A stretch of DNA of 64,000 nt from Pseudomonadales bacterium (lineage in GTDB: Bacteria > Pseudomonadota > Gammaproteobacteria > Pseudomonadales > IMCC2047). The stretch lies in NCBI GenBank assembly GCA_024234615.1, contig JACKNY010000001.1, positions 710,501-774,500 of the forward strand. Reading direction: 5' to 3'. Within the stretch, counting starts at the first letter, position 1; each line of letters starts with the position of its first letter. Made by a program: the position numbers and the translations under genes. The notes below the pieces were generated by a model, which saw nothing but the letters and a program-made list of their open reading frames with translations, was not told where the DNA came from and did no database searches. This document shows positions 24,226 through 31,826 of the stretch, piece by piece.

Positions 24226-25368
24226 ATGATCAGCATGATAAGTAAGATGCAGCGCGCTGATCGTTTATTTCTATGCGCGCTATTGAGTTTCCTGCTAGCA
24301 GGCTGTGCCACTTACCCGGCTGCGCCGCCTGGTGTTCTCCCTGCGTTAAAAAATATCCAAACCATAACGGTGCCCCAACAGGATACCTTAGCGGTTTCCA
24401 CAGAAATGAAACGCTTTGTCGAAAAATATGTCAATCGTCAGCAAAGTCCTGAGCAGAGGCTCAGATTATTGACGCAGGCGGTGGTGCATCCGGGTATGTT
24501 AGGCTTTGAGTATGATGCTGGCCAAACTTTAACCGCTCAACGGGCGTTTGAAAAAGGGGCGGGTAACTGTCTGGCCTTTACCAACATGTTCATTGCTCTG
24601 GCGCGTGAAGCGGGACTAACAGCCTATTACCAGGATGCGAGAGTTGTACCGGAATGGGATGAGCAAAACAATGCGTATTTGCTAGCCAAACATATCAATG
24701 TACTGGTGCGGCTCCGATCTGGAGATTATGTTGTTGATATTGGTCGTAGGCGGGTGGGAGAAAGTATTGATCAGCATATTGTTTCTGATCAATACGCCAA
24801 GGCTCAGTACTATAATAACCTGGGTGTGGAAGCACTTTTGCGCAATCAAATTGCTACCGCTTTCGGGTATTTTGAGCGTGCGCTCGACGCTGATTCCGGA
24901 TCGGATTACCTTTGGTCAAATCTCGGTGTACTTTACAATCGCAATGGCCAGCCCGAACAGGCGATCTGGGCCTATCATCAAGCCCTGAGAATCAATAGTC
25001 GAGCCTTAATGGCGATTAGTAATCTCGCCAGCCTCTATGCTCAGCAAGGTTACCAAGACAAGGCGCAAGCACTGTTGAAAAAGGTTGAAGCCTATCGGCA
25101 AGATAATCCTTATTATCTGTTGATGCTGAGCCAAAAAGCCTTGGTGGATATGCGCTATCAGGAGGCGATCAAAATCTTACGAAAAGCCATTCGTCATAAG
25201 GACAATGAGCACCGCTTACATTTTGCGCTAGCGAAATCATTTTATTTAGCCGGGCAGCTTGAGCAAGCGGAAGATAGTTATCAGCGGGCGAAGGAGCTTG
25301 CTCCTGACCCAGTGTTAAGGAGTGTCTATAGCAAGGGTTTAGGTGAGCTGGTTGCGCCTAATATTTGA
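24226..25368 (+). CDS. Transglutaminase-like TPR lipoprotein
   Basis: A lipoprotein signal (LLSFLLAGCAT) precedes a transglutaminase-like domain with GNCLAFTNMFIALAREAGL near residue 113 (Cys), HINVLVRL near 164 (His) and VVDIGRR (Asp). The catalytic-triad residues are therefore present. From about 190 on, at least four TPR units follow (YYNNLGVEALLRNQIATAFG, YLWSNLGVLYNRNGQPEQAI and others). Such proteins serve as periplasmic assembly or signalling scaffolds, and often process peptides. It is divergent from the YceI-like lipoprotein gene, 111 bp apart, and followed 71 bp later by a hydrolase gene. Confidence 0.86.
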   Translation: MISMISKMQRADRLFLCALLSFLLAGCATYPAAPPGVLPALKNIQTITVPQQDTLAVSTEMKRFVEKYVNRQQSPEQRLRLLTQAVVHPGMLGFEYDAGQTLTAQRAFEKGAGNCLAFTNMFIALAREAGLTAYYQDARVVPEWDEQNNAYLLAKHINVLVRLRSGDYVVDIGRRRVGESIDQHIVSDQYAKAQYYNNLGVEALLRNQIATAFGYFERALDADSGSDYLWSNLGVLYNRNGQPEQAIWAYHQALRINSRALMAISNLASLYAQQGYQDKAQALLKKVEAYRQDNPYYLLMLSQKALVDMRYQEAIKILRKAIRHKDNEHRLHFALAKSFYLAGQLEQAEDSYQRAKELAPDPVLRSVYSKGLGELVAPNI

Positions 25369-25439
25369 GGTGCCACCTGTTTATCAGCAGGGTATCATCA
25401 TTTACACTGCAAACCCTCTTTCAAGGATAAGGCGAAGCC

Positions 25440-26306
25440 ATGCTTGAACCGACCTCGAATCAGTATATTTCCGCACGATTAAAATTGCATTATGTCGAAT
25501 GGCGTAATGAGGGCGCTCCGGTATTATTATTAATTCATGGTCGCATGGATCACTGCCGCAGTTGGGACTGGGTGGCACGTCAGTTAGCCCCTAGATTCCA
25601 TATTATCGCGCCAGATTTACGTGGACATGGTGACTCCGATTGGGCGATCGGTAATGCCTACAGTATGTACGACTATGTCTATGATCTGATGGAATTGGTC
25701 GATCAGTTAAAATTGGAAAAGCTAAGCATCATTGCCCATTCTTTAGGCGGTGGTATCGCCACCAAATATGCCGGAGTTTGCCCAGCAAAGGTGAGTCAGC
25801 TAGTGAGTATTGAAGGCCTGGGCTCGGCACCTGCGATGCTGGCAAAGGAGGCGGCGATGAGCACTGCTGAACAAATGCAATCCTTGGCGAAACAGTTTCA
25901 GCGTCTGGCGACAAAACCGCTACGAGAGTTTGCCACAGAGGAGACTGCTATAGTGCGTATGCAGCAGGCGAATGGCCATCTATCGGAAGAGCGAGCGCGC
26001 CATCTGGCGCTCTGCGGTATTCGTAAAAATCAAGCGGGTAAGTTCTGCTGGAAGTATGATCCCTATGTCGGGGTGCACCCACCCTTTGATATGTCCGCAA
26101 AGGACAGCCGTGAATTATGGTCAAACATCGTTTGTCCGTTATTACTGGTCTGGGGACAGGAGAGTTGGGCGAGCGATCCGGTAGAAGATGGCCGCATAAA
26201 ATTCTTCCAAAACGCACAGGCAGTTAATATCCCTGGTGCCGGACATTGGGTGCATCACGATCAGTTTGAGCTGTTTATGGAGGTCGTAAATAAATTTTTG
26301 GAATAA
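25440..26306 (+). CDS. Alpha/beta hydrolase
   Basis: A canonical alpha/beta hydrolase of 288 aa. It has the oxyanion motif HGRMDHCRSWDWV (residues about 32-44), PDLRGHGDS near 60, the nucleophile elbow AHSLGGG (Ser near residue 101), and acid/His candidates in LLVWGQESW and GAGHWVHHD. AAGG ahead of the ATG is a fair RBS. It resembles haloalkane-dehalogenase/epoxide-hydrolase-like and MhpC-type esterases, but no substrate is clear. Its stop is one base from the convergent AcuI-like gene's stop. Confidence 0.9.
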   Translation: MLEPTSNQYISARLKLHYVEWRNEGAPVLLLIHGRMDHCRSWDWVARQLAPRFHIIAPDLRGHGDSDWAIGNAYSMYDYVYDLMELVDQLKLEKLSIIAHSLGGGIATKYAGVCPAKVSQLVSIEGLGSAPAMLAKEAAMSTAEQMQSLAKQFQRLATKPLREFATEETAIVRMQQANGHLSEERARHLALCGIRKNQAGKFCWKYDPYVGVHPPFDMSAKDSRELWSNIVCPLLLVWGQESWASDPVEDGRIKFFQNAQAVNIPGAGHWVHHDQFELFMEVVNKFLE

Positions 26307-26307
26307 A

Positions 26308-27294
26308 TTACTCGGCGTTAACGTCCACCACGACGCGCCCGCGTATTTCGCCATTGGTGATTTTTTCCGCATACTCGGGAATTTGCGAAAAGCCAATAGT
26401 TTCACTGATACTTTGCCAAAAAGAGGTATCAAAAAGATCGGACAACTGGCTCCACATATGCAAGCGATGTTGTCGTGTTACCAGCGTAGAGTTTATCCCT
26501 AATAATTTAATAGCACGCAAAATAAAGGGCATGACAGTGGTATGTAGCTCGTGACTGGCGGCAAGGCCGCAGCTTGCTATCGAACCATTGCTCTTGGTTT
26601 CGGCAATAACTCTGGTTAGGATTTGGCCACCAACATTATCTACTGCGCCAGCCCATTTTTGTGATTCCAACGGGCGCGCATTCCGAGCCATTTCCGCTCG
26701 GCTAATAATATCCGTGGCACCTAAATCTCGTAAGTATTGATGTAATTGTTCGCGGCCGGTTACAGCCGTGATGGAATAACCGAGTCTGGCGAGGATGGCG
26801 ATCGCAATACTGCCAACGCCACCGGCCGCACCGGTGACTATGATAGGCCCTTGCTCTGGGGTGACCTCGGCTTCTTGTAACGCGGCCACGGCAAGCATCG
26901 CAGTGAACCCAGCGGTGCCGATGGTCATCGCATTGTGCGCGCTAAGAGTTGGCGGTAGTTTGATGAGAGCATCGGCATCCACTTGTGCTTTTTGGGCATA
27001 GCCGCCACAATAATCTTCGCCTAGGCCAGCGCCGGTTAACACTACATCATCGCCTGCGGCAAACTCACTGACTTTAGATTCGATTACCGTTCCCGCCAAA
27101 TCGATACCCGGTATCATCGGGTAGTCACGCAATATTTTCCCCTTGCCAGTGACGGCAAGTCCGTCCTTGAAATTAAGGCTGGAGTAATCCACTTTTACCA
27201 GCACGGCCTTGTTTGGAAGTTGATCTTCCTGCCAGTTTTCAAAAGTGGCGCTATGCCGGCCACCCACTTTGTTGACGACTAGTGCTCTAAACAT
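26308..27294 (-). CDS. acuI: Acrylyl-CoA reductase-like MDR oxidoreductase (YhdH/AcuI family)
   Basis: A 328-aa zinc-independent medium-chain dehydrogenase/reductase, nearly identical in length to E. coli YhdH (AcuI). The start MFRALVVNKVGG and YSSLNFKDGLAVTGKGKI are characteristic. The NADPH-binding TGAAGGVGSIAIAIL is near residue 153, followed by GATDIISR and WAGAVDNVGGQ. AcuI reduces acrylyl-CoA to propionyl-CoA, protecting cells from this electrophile, and is used in dimethylsulfoniopropionate metabolism of marine bacteria. The rubredoxin gene lies 9 bp upstream. Subfamily assignment is good, but the gene symbol rests on family resemblance only. Confidence 0.88.
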   Translation of the reverse strand: MFRALVVNKVGGRHSATFENWQEDQLPNKAVLVKVDYSSLNFKDGLAVTGKGKILRDYPMIPGIDLAGTVIESKVSEFAAGDDVVLTGAGLGEDYCGGYAQKAQVDADALIKLPPTLSAHNAMTIGTAGFTAMLAVAALQEAEVTPEQGPIIVTGAAGGVGSIAIAILARLGYSITAVTGREQLHQYLRDLGATDIISRAEMARNARPLESQKWAGAVDNVGGQILTRVIAETKSNGSIASCGLAASHELHTTVMPFILRAIKLLGINSTLVTRQHRLHMWSQLSDLFDTSFWQSISETIGFSQIPEYAEKITNGEIRGRVVVDVNAE

Positions 27295-27303
27295 TGGTGC
27301 TGG

Positions 27304-27471
27304 TTACCTCATGGCGATCATTTCAAAGTCTTTCTTACCCGTACCGCAGTCAGGGCATAGCCAATCTTCCGGTATATCTTCCCAGGTGGTGCCTGGGGCT
27401 ATGCCTTCTTCAGGACAGCCTTTGGCTTCATCATAAATCCAGCCGCAGACGATACATTGCCATTTTTTCAT
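27304..27471 (-). CDS. rubA: Rubredoxin (55 aa)
   Basis: A 55-residue frame from ATG 27471 reads MKKWQCIVCGWIYDEAKG, then PGTTWEDIPEDWLCPDCGTG, ending in FEMIAMR. The two CxxC pairs (CIVC, CPDC) with intervening WIYDEA and EDWLCPDC define a rubredoxin, which holds one Fe(SCys)4 centre and carries single electrons. Such proteins feed alkane hydroxylases, or reduce oxygen or peroxide via flavoproteins. No alkB or rubredoxin reductase is seen in the window. It lies between the isochorismatase-like gene (31 bp) and the acuI-like gene (9 bp) and is short enough to be missed by gene callers. Confidence 0.95.
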   Translation of the reverse strand: MKKWQCIVCGWIYDEAKGCPEEGIAPGTTWEDIPEDWLCPDCGTGKKDFEMIAMR

Positions 27472-27502
27472 GGTTTGCTTGGACCCGTGTTATTGAGAAG
27501 TT

Positions 27503-28042
27503 TCATTTGAATAGAGAGACCACCTGCTTGAACTTTGGGTGCTCCGCAGTTTTCATTAACTCAAATAGGCAGGTTTCTGTGCTGGTCAAGTGGGCACCAG
27601 CATCTTTCATTTTCGCCAAACCCAACTGCTTGTTATCCGAAATACGTGAGGACACGGCATCACACACGACGTGAACTTCTTTTTGTAGGCGAATTAAGTC
27701 CAGTGCAGACTGATAAATGCAGACATGAGTTTCGATGCCAGTGAGCAATATTTGATTCCGGCCACTGGCGGCGAGTGCTTGCACTAATTCGTCATTGCCA
27801 AAGCAGCTAAAACAAGTTTTTATAATGGGTTTTAATTCGCTGAGGTGTTCGGTAATTTCCGGCAGAGTAGCGCCTAATTTTTTCGGAATTTGTTCTGTCC
27901 AAAGTATAGGGATATCCATGACTTTGGCGGCTTGGATTATAATTTTAAGGTTGGCTAAATAGAGTTCACGTTCATGCATCAGAGTGGCGAGCCTGCCCTG
28001 TACGTCGACTATTAATAACAGTGAATTTTCCGGTGCTAACAT
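27503..28042 (-). CDS. Isochorismatase-family cysteine hydrolase
   Basis: A 179-aa protein of the YcaC/nicotinamidase-type fold. The opening LLIVDVQGRLA places the catalytic Asp near residue 13. A Lys is available in EQIPKKLG. The nucleophile lies in TGIETHVCIYQSALD (Cys near residue 107), with the cis-peptide-forming ETHV context. It hydrolyses C-N or vinyl-ether bonds depending on subgroup; the substrate is not assignable. This short version resembles YcaC-like hydrolases of unknown role. It lies in a run with an LpxA-like acyltransferase and rubredoxin, with 18- and 31-bp gaps. Confidence 0.88.
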   Translation of the reverse strand: MLAPENSLLLIVDVQGRLATLMHERELYLANLKIIIQAAKVMDIPILWTEQIPKKLGATLPEITEHLSELKPIIKTCFSCFGNDELVQALAASGRNQILLTGIETHVCIYQSALDLIRLQKEVHVVCDAVSSRISDNKQLGLAKMKDAGAHLTSTETCLFELMKTAEHPKFKQVVSLFK

Positions 28043-28060
28043 ATCAAACCTGCGGGTGAG

Positions 28061-28852
28061 TTAATCTACATCTTTTACCCTGTTGGCATCTATAAAGCCG
28101 TAAATACCACGTTTTGAGCTGGCGCCGAGCCAATCTCGTAAATGGGTTGTTTCTACGGTTTCAATGATGCCGGACAAGGGTTTATTTTCTTTGAGGCAGC
28201 GAAATGCTTGGGACAGCGCCTTATAACGTTCTCCGCTAATGCCGGCACGGCGCAGCCCAACGCTATTGAGGCGGTAATGCCGTACCGGCGTGCCGCCGAT
28301 GAGCATATAGGGTAATACATCTTTGCGAATACCAATCACGCCTGCGATCATGGCGAAGGAGCCAATACGACAAAATTGATGCACCATGGCGCCGCCGCCA
28401 AAAAACACTCGATCACCCACCTCGACATGACCGCCGAGGGTAGCGCTGGTCGCAAAGATATTGTTATCGCCAACCAGACAATCATGCGCAACATGCGCAT
28501 TGTTCATGAAGTAGCAGTGATTACCGATACGGGTGGCTTGGTTTTCCTTGGTGGCGCGGCTGATCGTGACGCCTTCACGGAATTCGTTGTGGTCACCTAT
28601 CTCGACCCAACTAACCGTTTCTGACTGGAAACTGAGATCCTGTGGCAATCCCCCTAGCACAGCGTGGGCATGAACGCGATTGTGTGCGCCCATGCGTACA
28701 TGTGAGTGGATGATTGCATGCGCATCGAGTTGGCAGTTCTCGCCGACAGTTACCTGTTCGCCAACTATAGCGTAAGGGCCAATGCTGGTTCCTTCGCCAA
28801 TGTTGGCGGAGGCTGCGACGAGGGCAGTGGGGTGAATAGCGGAGGATGTCAT
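28061..28852 (-). CDS. Stand-alone LpxA-family acyl-ACP--UDP-sugar O-acyltransferase
   Basis: The 263-aa length matches E. coli LpxA (262). Left-handed beta-helix hexapeptide repeats run through the first 180 residues. The catalytic region NNAHVAHDCLVGDN retains both histidines, and VHQFCRIGSFAMIAGV and the C-terminal SSKRGIYGFI are present. The stretch usually TIHRGT reads TISRAT here, losing one conserved His. ATG 28852 (MTSSAIHPTALV) matches the family start. It is not in the lpxD-fabZ-lpxA-lpxB order, so this may be an additional acyltransferase acting on a different sugar. It sits between an HAD phosphatase and an isochorismatase-like gene. Confidence 0.85.
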   Translation of the reverse strand: MTSSAIHPTALVAASANIGEGTSIGPYAIVGEQVTVGENCQLDAHAIIHSHVRMGAHNRVHAHAVLGGLPQDLSFQSETVSWVEIGDHNEFREGVTISRATKENQATRIGNHCYFMNNAHVAHDCLVGDNNIFATSATLGGHVEVGDRVFFGGGAMVHQFCRIGSFAMIAGVIGIRKDVLPYMLIGGTPVRHYRLNSVGLRRAGISGERYKALSQAFRCLKENKPLSGIIETVETTHLRDWLGASSKRGIYGFIDANRVKDVD

Positions 28853-28907
28853 GTCTGTGATATTTGGCCTAAGGATTGACTGGGGGTTAATGATAACGCC
28901 ATTAAGT

Positions 28908-29534
28908 CTAACCAATAATGCGCGCAATTGCGCGTCGGCAATCGGCTATTTCTGTAAATTGGATCGCTTGGATACCGAGGCTGCTCGCAGAAGCTACATT
29001 AGCAGGCATGTCATCAATAAAAAGTGTTTCTTCCGGCAAGATATTAAAGCGCTTTAGCATGTATTGAAATATCTTGGGATCGGGTTTGGCGAGCTTAACT
29101 TCGGCTGAAACAATCACATCTTCAAACGCATCAAAGAAGGTATGGCGCGTGGCGACGTGCTGGTATATTTCTGTGCAAATGTTCGATAGGCAAAATAGCC
29201 GGTGCCCCTGTTGCTGTAATTCTAGGAGTAACGCGACAGTGTCCTCTTTTGGGGTTAGATAAGCTTTGATGCTGTCGATCAGTGCTTCCATCCTGGCGAG
29301 TGGTAATCCGGTGTTATTGGCAAAAGACTGGATAGCTTGGCGTTCGGTTATTTCCCCCAAGTCCAGGCGTTTCCAATCTTGATGATGAAACACTTGATCC
29401 AAGAGCAGTTGCCGCTGGGTGACATCTTCTGCAAATTCTTGTGCAATGGCTTCCGGATTCCAATGGAAGAGTACGGCACCGAGATCAAAAACAGTATTTT
29501 TAATAGTGGCAGGCTTTAACTTAGTTTGATTCAT
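28908..29534 (-). CDS. HAD-superfamily phosphatase, YihX-like
   Basis: The first motif reads VFDLGAVLFHW: the nucleophile Asp is present and the second position is Gly, as in the YihX group. Motif II is LSNICTE, the Lys is in EVKLAKPDPKIF and motif III is FIDDMPANV. At 208 aa it is close to E. coli YihX (glucose-1-phosphatase, about 200 aa). It should dephosphorylate a small sugar phosphate or nucleotide in the cytoplasm. It lies 55 bp upstream of the LpxA-like gene and just downstream of the TetR gene, same strand. Confidence 0.88.
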   Translation of the reverse strand: MNQTKLKPATIKNTVFDLGAVLFHWNPEAIAQEFAEDVTQRQLLLDQVFHHQDWKRLDLGEITERQAIQSFANNTGLPLARMEALIDSIKAYLTPKEDTVALLLELQQQGHRLFCLSNICTEIYQHVATRHTFFDAFEDVIVSAEVKLAKPDPKIFQYMLKRFNILPEETLFIDDMPANVASASSLGIQAIQFTEIADCRRAIARIIG

Positions 29535-29558
29535 TTAACGCTTTTCGCTTCTCTTTGG

Positions 29559-30221
29559 TTAATGATTATGGGGTGAAGGATTGCTGCATACACGCTGAAA
29601 GCCAGCAGCGATAAAGGGAATCATGTGGTCGTAGGCGGCCTTGAAGTCGGTGGATTTGCAAAGCCCCTTGGACAGCTTATCAATACGTCCTGTTTGCGCA
29701 AAGGTAAGCGTAAGTGCTCCTGAGAGGCTGTGATAGCACCAATAAATATCCTCATCCCTGGCTTCGGGTAACGCTTTTTTAAGTGCTTCAATAAAGCGCG
29801 TTACCAGAGGATCAAAATATTTACTCATCAATTCCTTGCCCCAGATGGGAGAGTTGTTGATATAGGCAACGAGGGCCAAGTAGTGTTTCCAACCCGGATC
29901 GGCGCTCTCCTGCTCCATTTCGAGCGGTCGCAGGAAGGCCTCAATAATCTGTTCCACACTGGGCCCTTGCGAGCCTGATTCGGCTTGGCACTTGAGTAAA
30001 GCTTCGAGACGCTCTTCGTTGAGTATTTCGGCGCGGCGCAGGAATACCGCATCAAACAGTTCGCGCTTTTTGCCGAAGTGGTAGCTGGCCAGCGCAACAT
30101 CCACCTCGGCCTGAGCTGCTATCTGGCGGATGGTGACGCCATCGAAACCATGGCGAGCAAAGAGCGCTTCCGCAGCGTCAAGAATACGGTCTTTTTTTGA
30201 AATCTTTTTAGGGTCGTTCAT
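29559..30221 (-). CDS. TetR-family transcriptional regulator
   Basis: The N-terminal helix-turn-helix is evident: RILDAAEALFARHGFDGVTI, then RQIAAQAEVDVALASYHFGK, residues about 11-50 from the preferred start. The C-terminal ligand domain (to residue 220) contains an FALLAY-like LALVAYINN and WCYHSLSGALTL. ATG 30221 follows GGAAAA at the right spacing; the longer ATG 30269 has no RBS. The HTH and length resemble RutR/FabR/PsrA-type regulators of lipid or nutrient genes. It lies divergent from the symporter gene and 60 bp from an operator palindrome (30282-30297), so autoregulation is likely. The same palindrome recurs at the receptor and acyl-CoA ligase promoters. Confidence 0.9.
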   Translation of the reverse strand: MNDPKKISKKDRILDAAEALFARHGFDGVTIRQIAAQAEVDVALASYHFGKKRELFDAVFLRRAEILNEERLEALLKCQAESGSQGPSVEQIIEAFLRPLEMEQESADPGWKHYLALVAYINNSPIWGKELMSKYFDPLVTRFIEALKKALPEARDEDIYWCYHSLSGALTLTFAQTGRIDKLSKGLCKSTDFKAAYDHMIPFIAAGFQRVCSNPSPHNH

Positions 30222-30281
30222 CGGGTTTTCCAAAAGTTTTGCTGAATCTGGGATACAGACACGAACCATTTGTTGACAAAA

Positions 30282-30297
30282 TTCAACAAATGTTGAA
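30282..30297. promoter_or_regulatory. TetR-type operator TTCAAC-N4-GTTGAA (copy 1)
   Basis: TTCAACAAATGTTGAA is a 6+6 perfect palindrome with a 4-bp spacer. It sits between the divergent TetR and symporter genes. A TTGACA (30273-30278) begins 9 bp before it, so the operator would overlap the promoter spacer of the symporter, though the -10 there is poor. The same arms recur at three other sites (34364, 34398, 34633). Confidence 0.8.
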
Positions 30298-30345
30298 AAC
30301 TGGGTTTCTCACATCATACCACAACTGATATAGAGGTCGAAGAAG

Positions 30346-31803
30346 GTGTCTCCAGAACTGTTTAAGTATCTTGTCGTTGGCCTGTATGTCATTGCCACTT
30401 TTGTTCTTTCCTGGATTGGTATGCGGCGTACCAAGGATTTACGCGGGTTTTCGATTGGTAATAAAGACATGAACCCTTATTTGATCGGCATTACCTTGGC
30501 CGCGTCGATCGCTTCCACCGCCACCTTTGTGATCAACCCGGGGTTTGTCTACATCCATGGGCTTTCAGCCTTCCTGCACTACGGTGTGGCGGCATCATCA
30601 GGCATCTTAGTGGCTTTCTTAACCCTGACTCGAGGATTTCTGCGCTTAGGAGATCAACATGGTGCGTTAACTATTCCTGAATGGATTTACCATCGTTATC
30701 AGCATCGTGGTTTTAGTTTGTTTTTCGCTTTTATCAATTTGCTCTCTATTACGTTTGTCGTGCTGATTTTAGTGGGATGCAGCCTGTTGATGATGAGTCT
30801 TTTTGGTATCCAACGGGAGACAGCCTTAGTACTGATTCTGCTCTTTGTATTTTCTTACGTGCTCATGGGCGGTACCTACGCGCATGCTTATACCAACACC
30901 TTGCAGGGTATTATGATGTTGGGTATCAGTCTGTTCTTATTTGCTAATGGGCTGAAGTATTTCGACTCTGGCGTCTTTGCCTCGCTTGAACAGCTGGGGG
31001 CCAATTACGCTAAGGTATACAACCCGGATAGCAATCTCTATTACGACTTTTTCTCGGTATTTGGCAGTGGTTTTATTATTACCTTTGCCCTGATGTTGCA
31101 GCCGCATATTTTGACCAAAACCCTGTATCTGCGCAATGAAGGGGATATCAGCAAATTCATTCTTACTACAGTGGTGGTTGGCTTTTGCTTTGCGCTGATG
31201 CTGATGTTGGGGTTTTATGCACAAATGGCAGGGGTGGACGTATCGAGCCAGGATCGAGTAGTGACGGAATATTTGCTCATTGAATTTTCCAGCTCAGCCT
31301 GGGGGCAATATATTTTGACCTTTATTTTTATCACCTTGCTCGCTGCCGGTATGAGCACACTTGATGGAATTTTGGTCTCTTTGTCGGCAATGGTGGTCAA
31401 TGATATTTATCAGCCCCTGTTCGGCGGTAGTAGTGGTCAGCATGGGCTGTTACTGTCGCGTATTGTACTGGTGCTGGTTGGTATTGTTGCCGGGTTGTTG
31501 GCGTGGAATCCTCCTGAACTGGTTGGGCTATTCGCGCAAAAGGGTGTTTATGGGTTGGCGGCAGCATCGCTGGTGCCGCTATTGTTTGGTGTTATGATGA
31601 AACGCGAATTACCGCTATGGATTATTGCTATGTGTGCATTTTCCGCGCTTGGCATCCATCTTGTTCTCAATCTGCTTATGGGTGTTGCGAATCCGGCGGT
31701 GTCGGCTAGTTATGCGATTCTATTTTCGCTGGGGCTGGGATTGATATCACTCTGGCTGCGACAATTTATGACAGAATCCGTAGCGCCTAAAATGGTGAAA
31801 TAG
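30346..31803 (+). CDS. Sodium:solute symporter (SSS family)
   Basis: A 485-aa integral membrane protein with 13 or so predicted helices. The Na+/substrate-linked unwound first helix region (IGITLAASIASTATFVINPGF) is typical. So are PEWIYHRYQ, a TYAHAYTNTLQGIMML motif and AAGMSTLDGILVSLSAMVVNDIY. SSS proteins import carboxylates, sugars or amino acids using Na+. It starts with a GTG preceded by GAGG (30334-30337). The operator at 30282-30297 and divergence from the TetR gene make TetR control likely. Its substrate is probably the same as, or derived from, the compound taken up by the receptor and activated by the ligase. Confidence 0.92.
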   Translation: MSPELFKYLVVGLYVIATFVLSWIGMRRTKDLRGFSIGNKDMNPYLIGITLAASIASTATFVINPGFVYIHGLSAFLHYGVAASSGILVAFLTLTRGFLRLGDQHGALTIPEWIYHRYQHRGFSLFFAFINLLSITFVVLILVGCSLLMMSLFGIQRETALVLILLFVFSYVLMGGTYAHAYTNTLQGIMMLGISLFLFANGLKYFDSGVFASLEQLGANYAKVYNPDSNLYYDFFSVFGSGFIITFALMLQPHILTKTLYLRNEGDISKFILTTVVVGFCFALMLMLGFYAQMAGVDVSSQDRVVTEYLLIEFSSSAWGQYILTFIFITLLAAGMSTLDGILVSLSAMVVNDIYQPLFGGSSGQHGLLLSRIVLVLVGIVAGLLAWNPPELVGLFAQKGVYGLAAASLVPLLFGVMMKRELPLWIIAMCAFSALGIHLVLNLLMGVANPAVSASYAILFSLGLGLISLWLRQFMTESVAPKMVK

Positions 31804-31826
31804 AATACTTCCACTCAAGTAGCCCC

